Positions 13,117-13,402 of a stretch of 13,402 nt of DNA are shown one piece after another. Every line of letters starts with the position of its first letter. The stretch's first letter is position 1. The notes beneath the pieces were generated by a model. The model was not told the origin of the DNA. It saw only the letters and a list, made by a program, of their open reading frames with translations, and made no database searches. Origin of the DNA: an uncultured Bacteroidales bacterium. GTDB lineage: Bacteria > Bacteroidota > Bacteroidia > Bacteroidales > Bacteroidaceae. The stretch covers positions 1 to 13,402 of the forward strand of contig CANBEE010000050.1 of assembly GCA_947367415.1 (NCBI GenBank), in the 5' to 3' direction. Both the position numbers and the translations under genes were made by a program.

Positions 13117-13402
13117 TTATATTTCCATTCCGGGGATAATGGGACTCAGATGTGCCAACACATCCTCGTGACTGCTACCCTCCTTGATAACGAGTAAGAT
13201 GGTGTCGTCACCAGCAACTGTAGCCAGCACACTCGGCAGTTCATGTTCGTCAATGTCGTATGCAATGCCTCCAGCATAGCCCGGACGAGTCTTTATAACA
13301 GCAATATTGGCCGAAAAACTGATGGAGATAAAGCCACTGCGTACCTGCTGCTCGCGAACGACTTTACCTTTCGTGATACGCTTGTAGAGCGGATTGCTGG
13401 GC
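13117..13402 (-). CDS. argR: Arginine repressor ArgR (C-terminal part, cut by window edge)
   Basis: The minus-strand frame is open from the window end and stops at TAA (13117-13119), giving the last 94 residues. They match the hexamerisation and arginine-binding domain of ArgR: SGFISISFSANIAVIKTRPG, then GGIAYDID and the arginine-binding motif ATVAGDDTILLVI, ending in LSPIIPGMEI. The N-terminal winged-helix DNA-binding domain lies beyond the window. ArgR represses arginine biosynthesis genes when arginine is plentiful. Its position 36 bp before the argC-like gene suggests control over, and cotranscription with, the downstream genes. Confidence 0.93.
   Translation of the reverse strand, partial: PSNPLYKRITKGKVVREQQVRSGFISISFSANIAVIKTRPGYAGGIAYDIDEHELPSVLATVAGDDTILLVIKEGSSHEDVLAHLSPIIPGMEI

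Noticed and set aside
9567..13402. A new defence or secretion system in the minus-strand cluster
   Set aside because: All four genes belong to known families (ArgR, ArgC, alkaline phosphatase, GH43-like) and none has nuclease, toxin, reverse transcriptase or pore features.

Overview
The window looks like a chromosomal segment from a member of the Bacteroidales (Bacteroides/Prevotella-like). The evidence is the ExbD and TonB types, the viroplasmin-type RNase H, a Bacteroidetes promoter match (TTTG, 20 nt, TAnnTTTG) before argS, little Shine-Dalgarno use, and ArgC/ArgR sequences close to what I remember from Bacteroides. Most of it is housekeeping or central metabolism. I see no phage, IS transposase, CRISPR array, tRNA or rRNA, and no clearly new multi-gene system.

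Layout. 1-3536 (+): the tail of a probable ExbB gene, exbD (GTG start overlapping the previous stop) and tonB (TTG start), which together form a proton-motive-force energiser for outer-membrane transport. Then come a secreted endonuclease/exonuclease/phosphatase-fold hydrolase, a DJ-1/PfpI protein and ispD (isoprenoid precursor synthesis). 3573-5672 (+): recG helicase. 5673-5954: a gene-free stretch of small hairpins and a diverged tandem repeat whose second copy carries the argS promoter. 5955-7739 (+): argS. 7882-8556 (+): RNase H with an N-terminal viroplasmin domain, closed by a strong terminator. 8681-9493 (+): a short-chain dehydrogenase resembling SDR-type D-mannonate oxidoreductases. 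A bidirectional terminator lies at 9511-9549. 9567-13402 (-), read right to left: the C-terminal part of ArgR, an ArgC-like protein, a secreted alkaline phosphatase and a secreted GH43-like five-bladed propeller protein, with gaps of only 36, 27 and 19 bp, so probably one transcript.

Two things stand out. First, the ArgC-like protein lacks the catalytic cysteine: the NPGC motif reads NPGN (Asn132, codon AAC, two changes from a Cys codon). It also differs from the family at the first Rossmann glycine and at other normally conserved sites, yet the reading frame is intact and the substrate histidine region remains. Second, several unrelated families of short repeats sit at gene junctions (before ispD, after recG, after argS). 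Others sit in frame inside protein linkers of ArgS, RNase H and probably IspD, where they lengthen variable loops without breaking the gene. The tandem repeat before argS also shows a compensatory base-pair change in its hairpin.

Family assignments rest on motifs and memory of homologues; no search was run.
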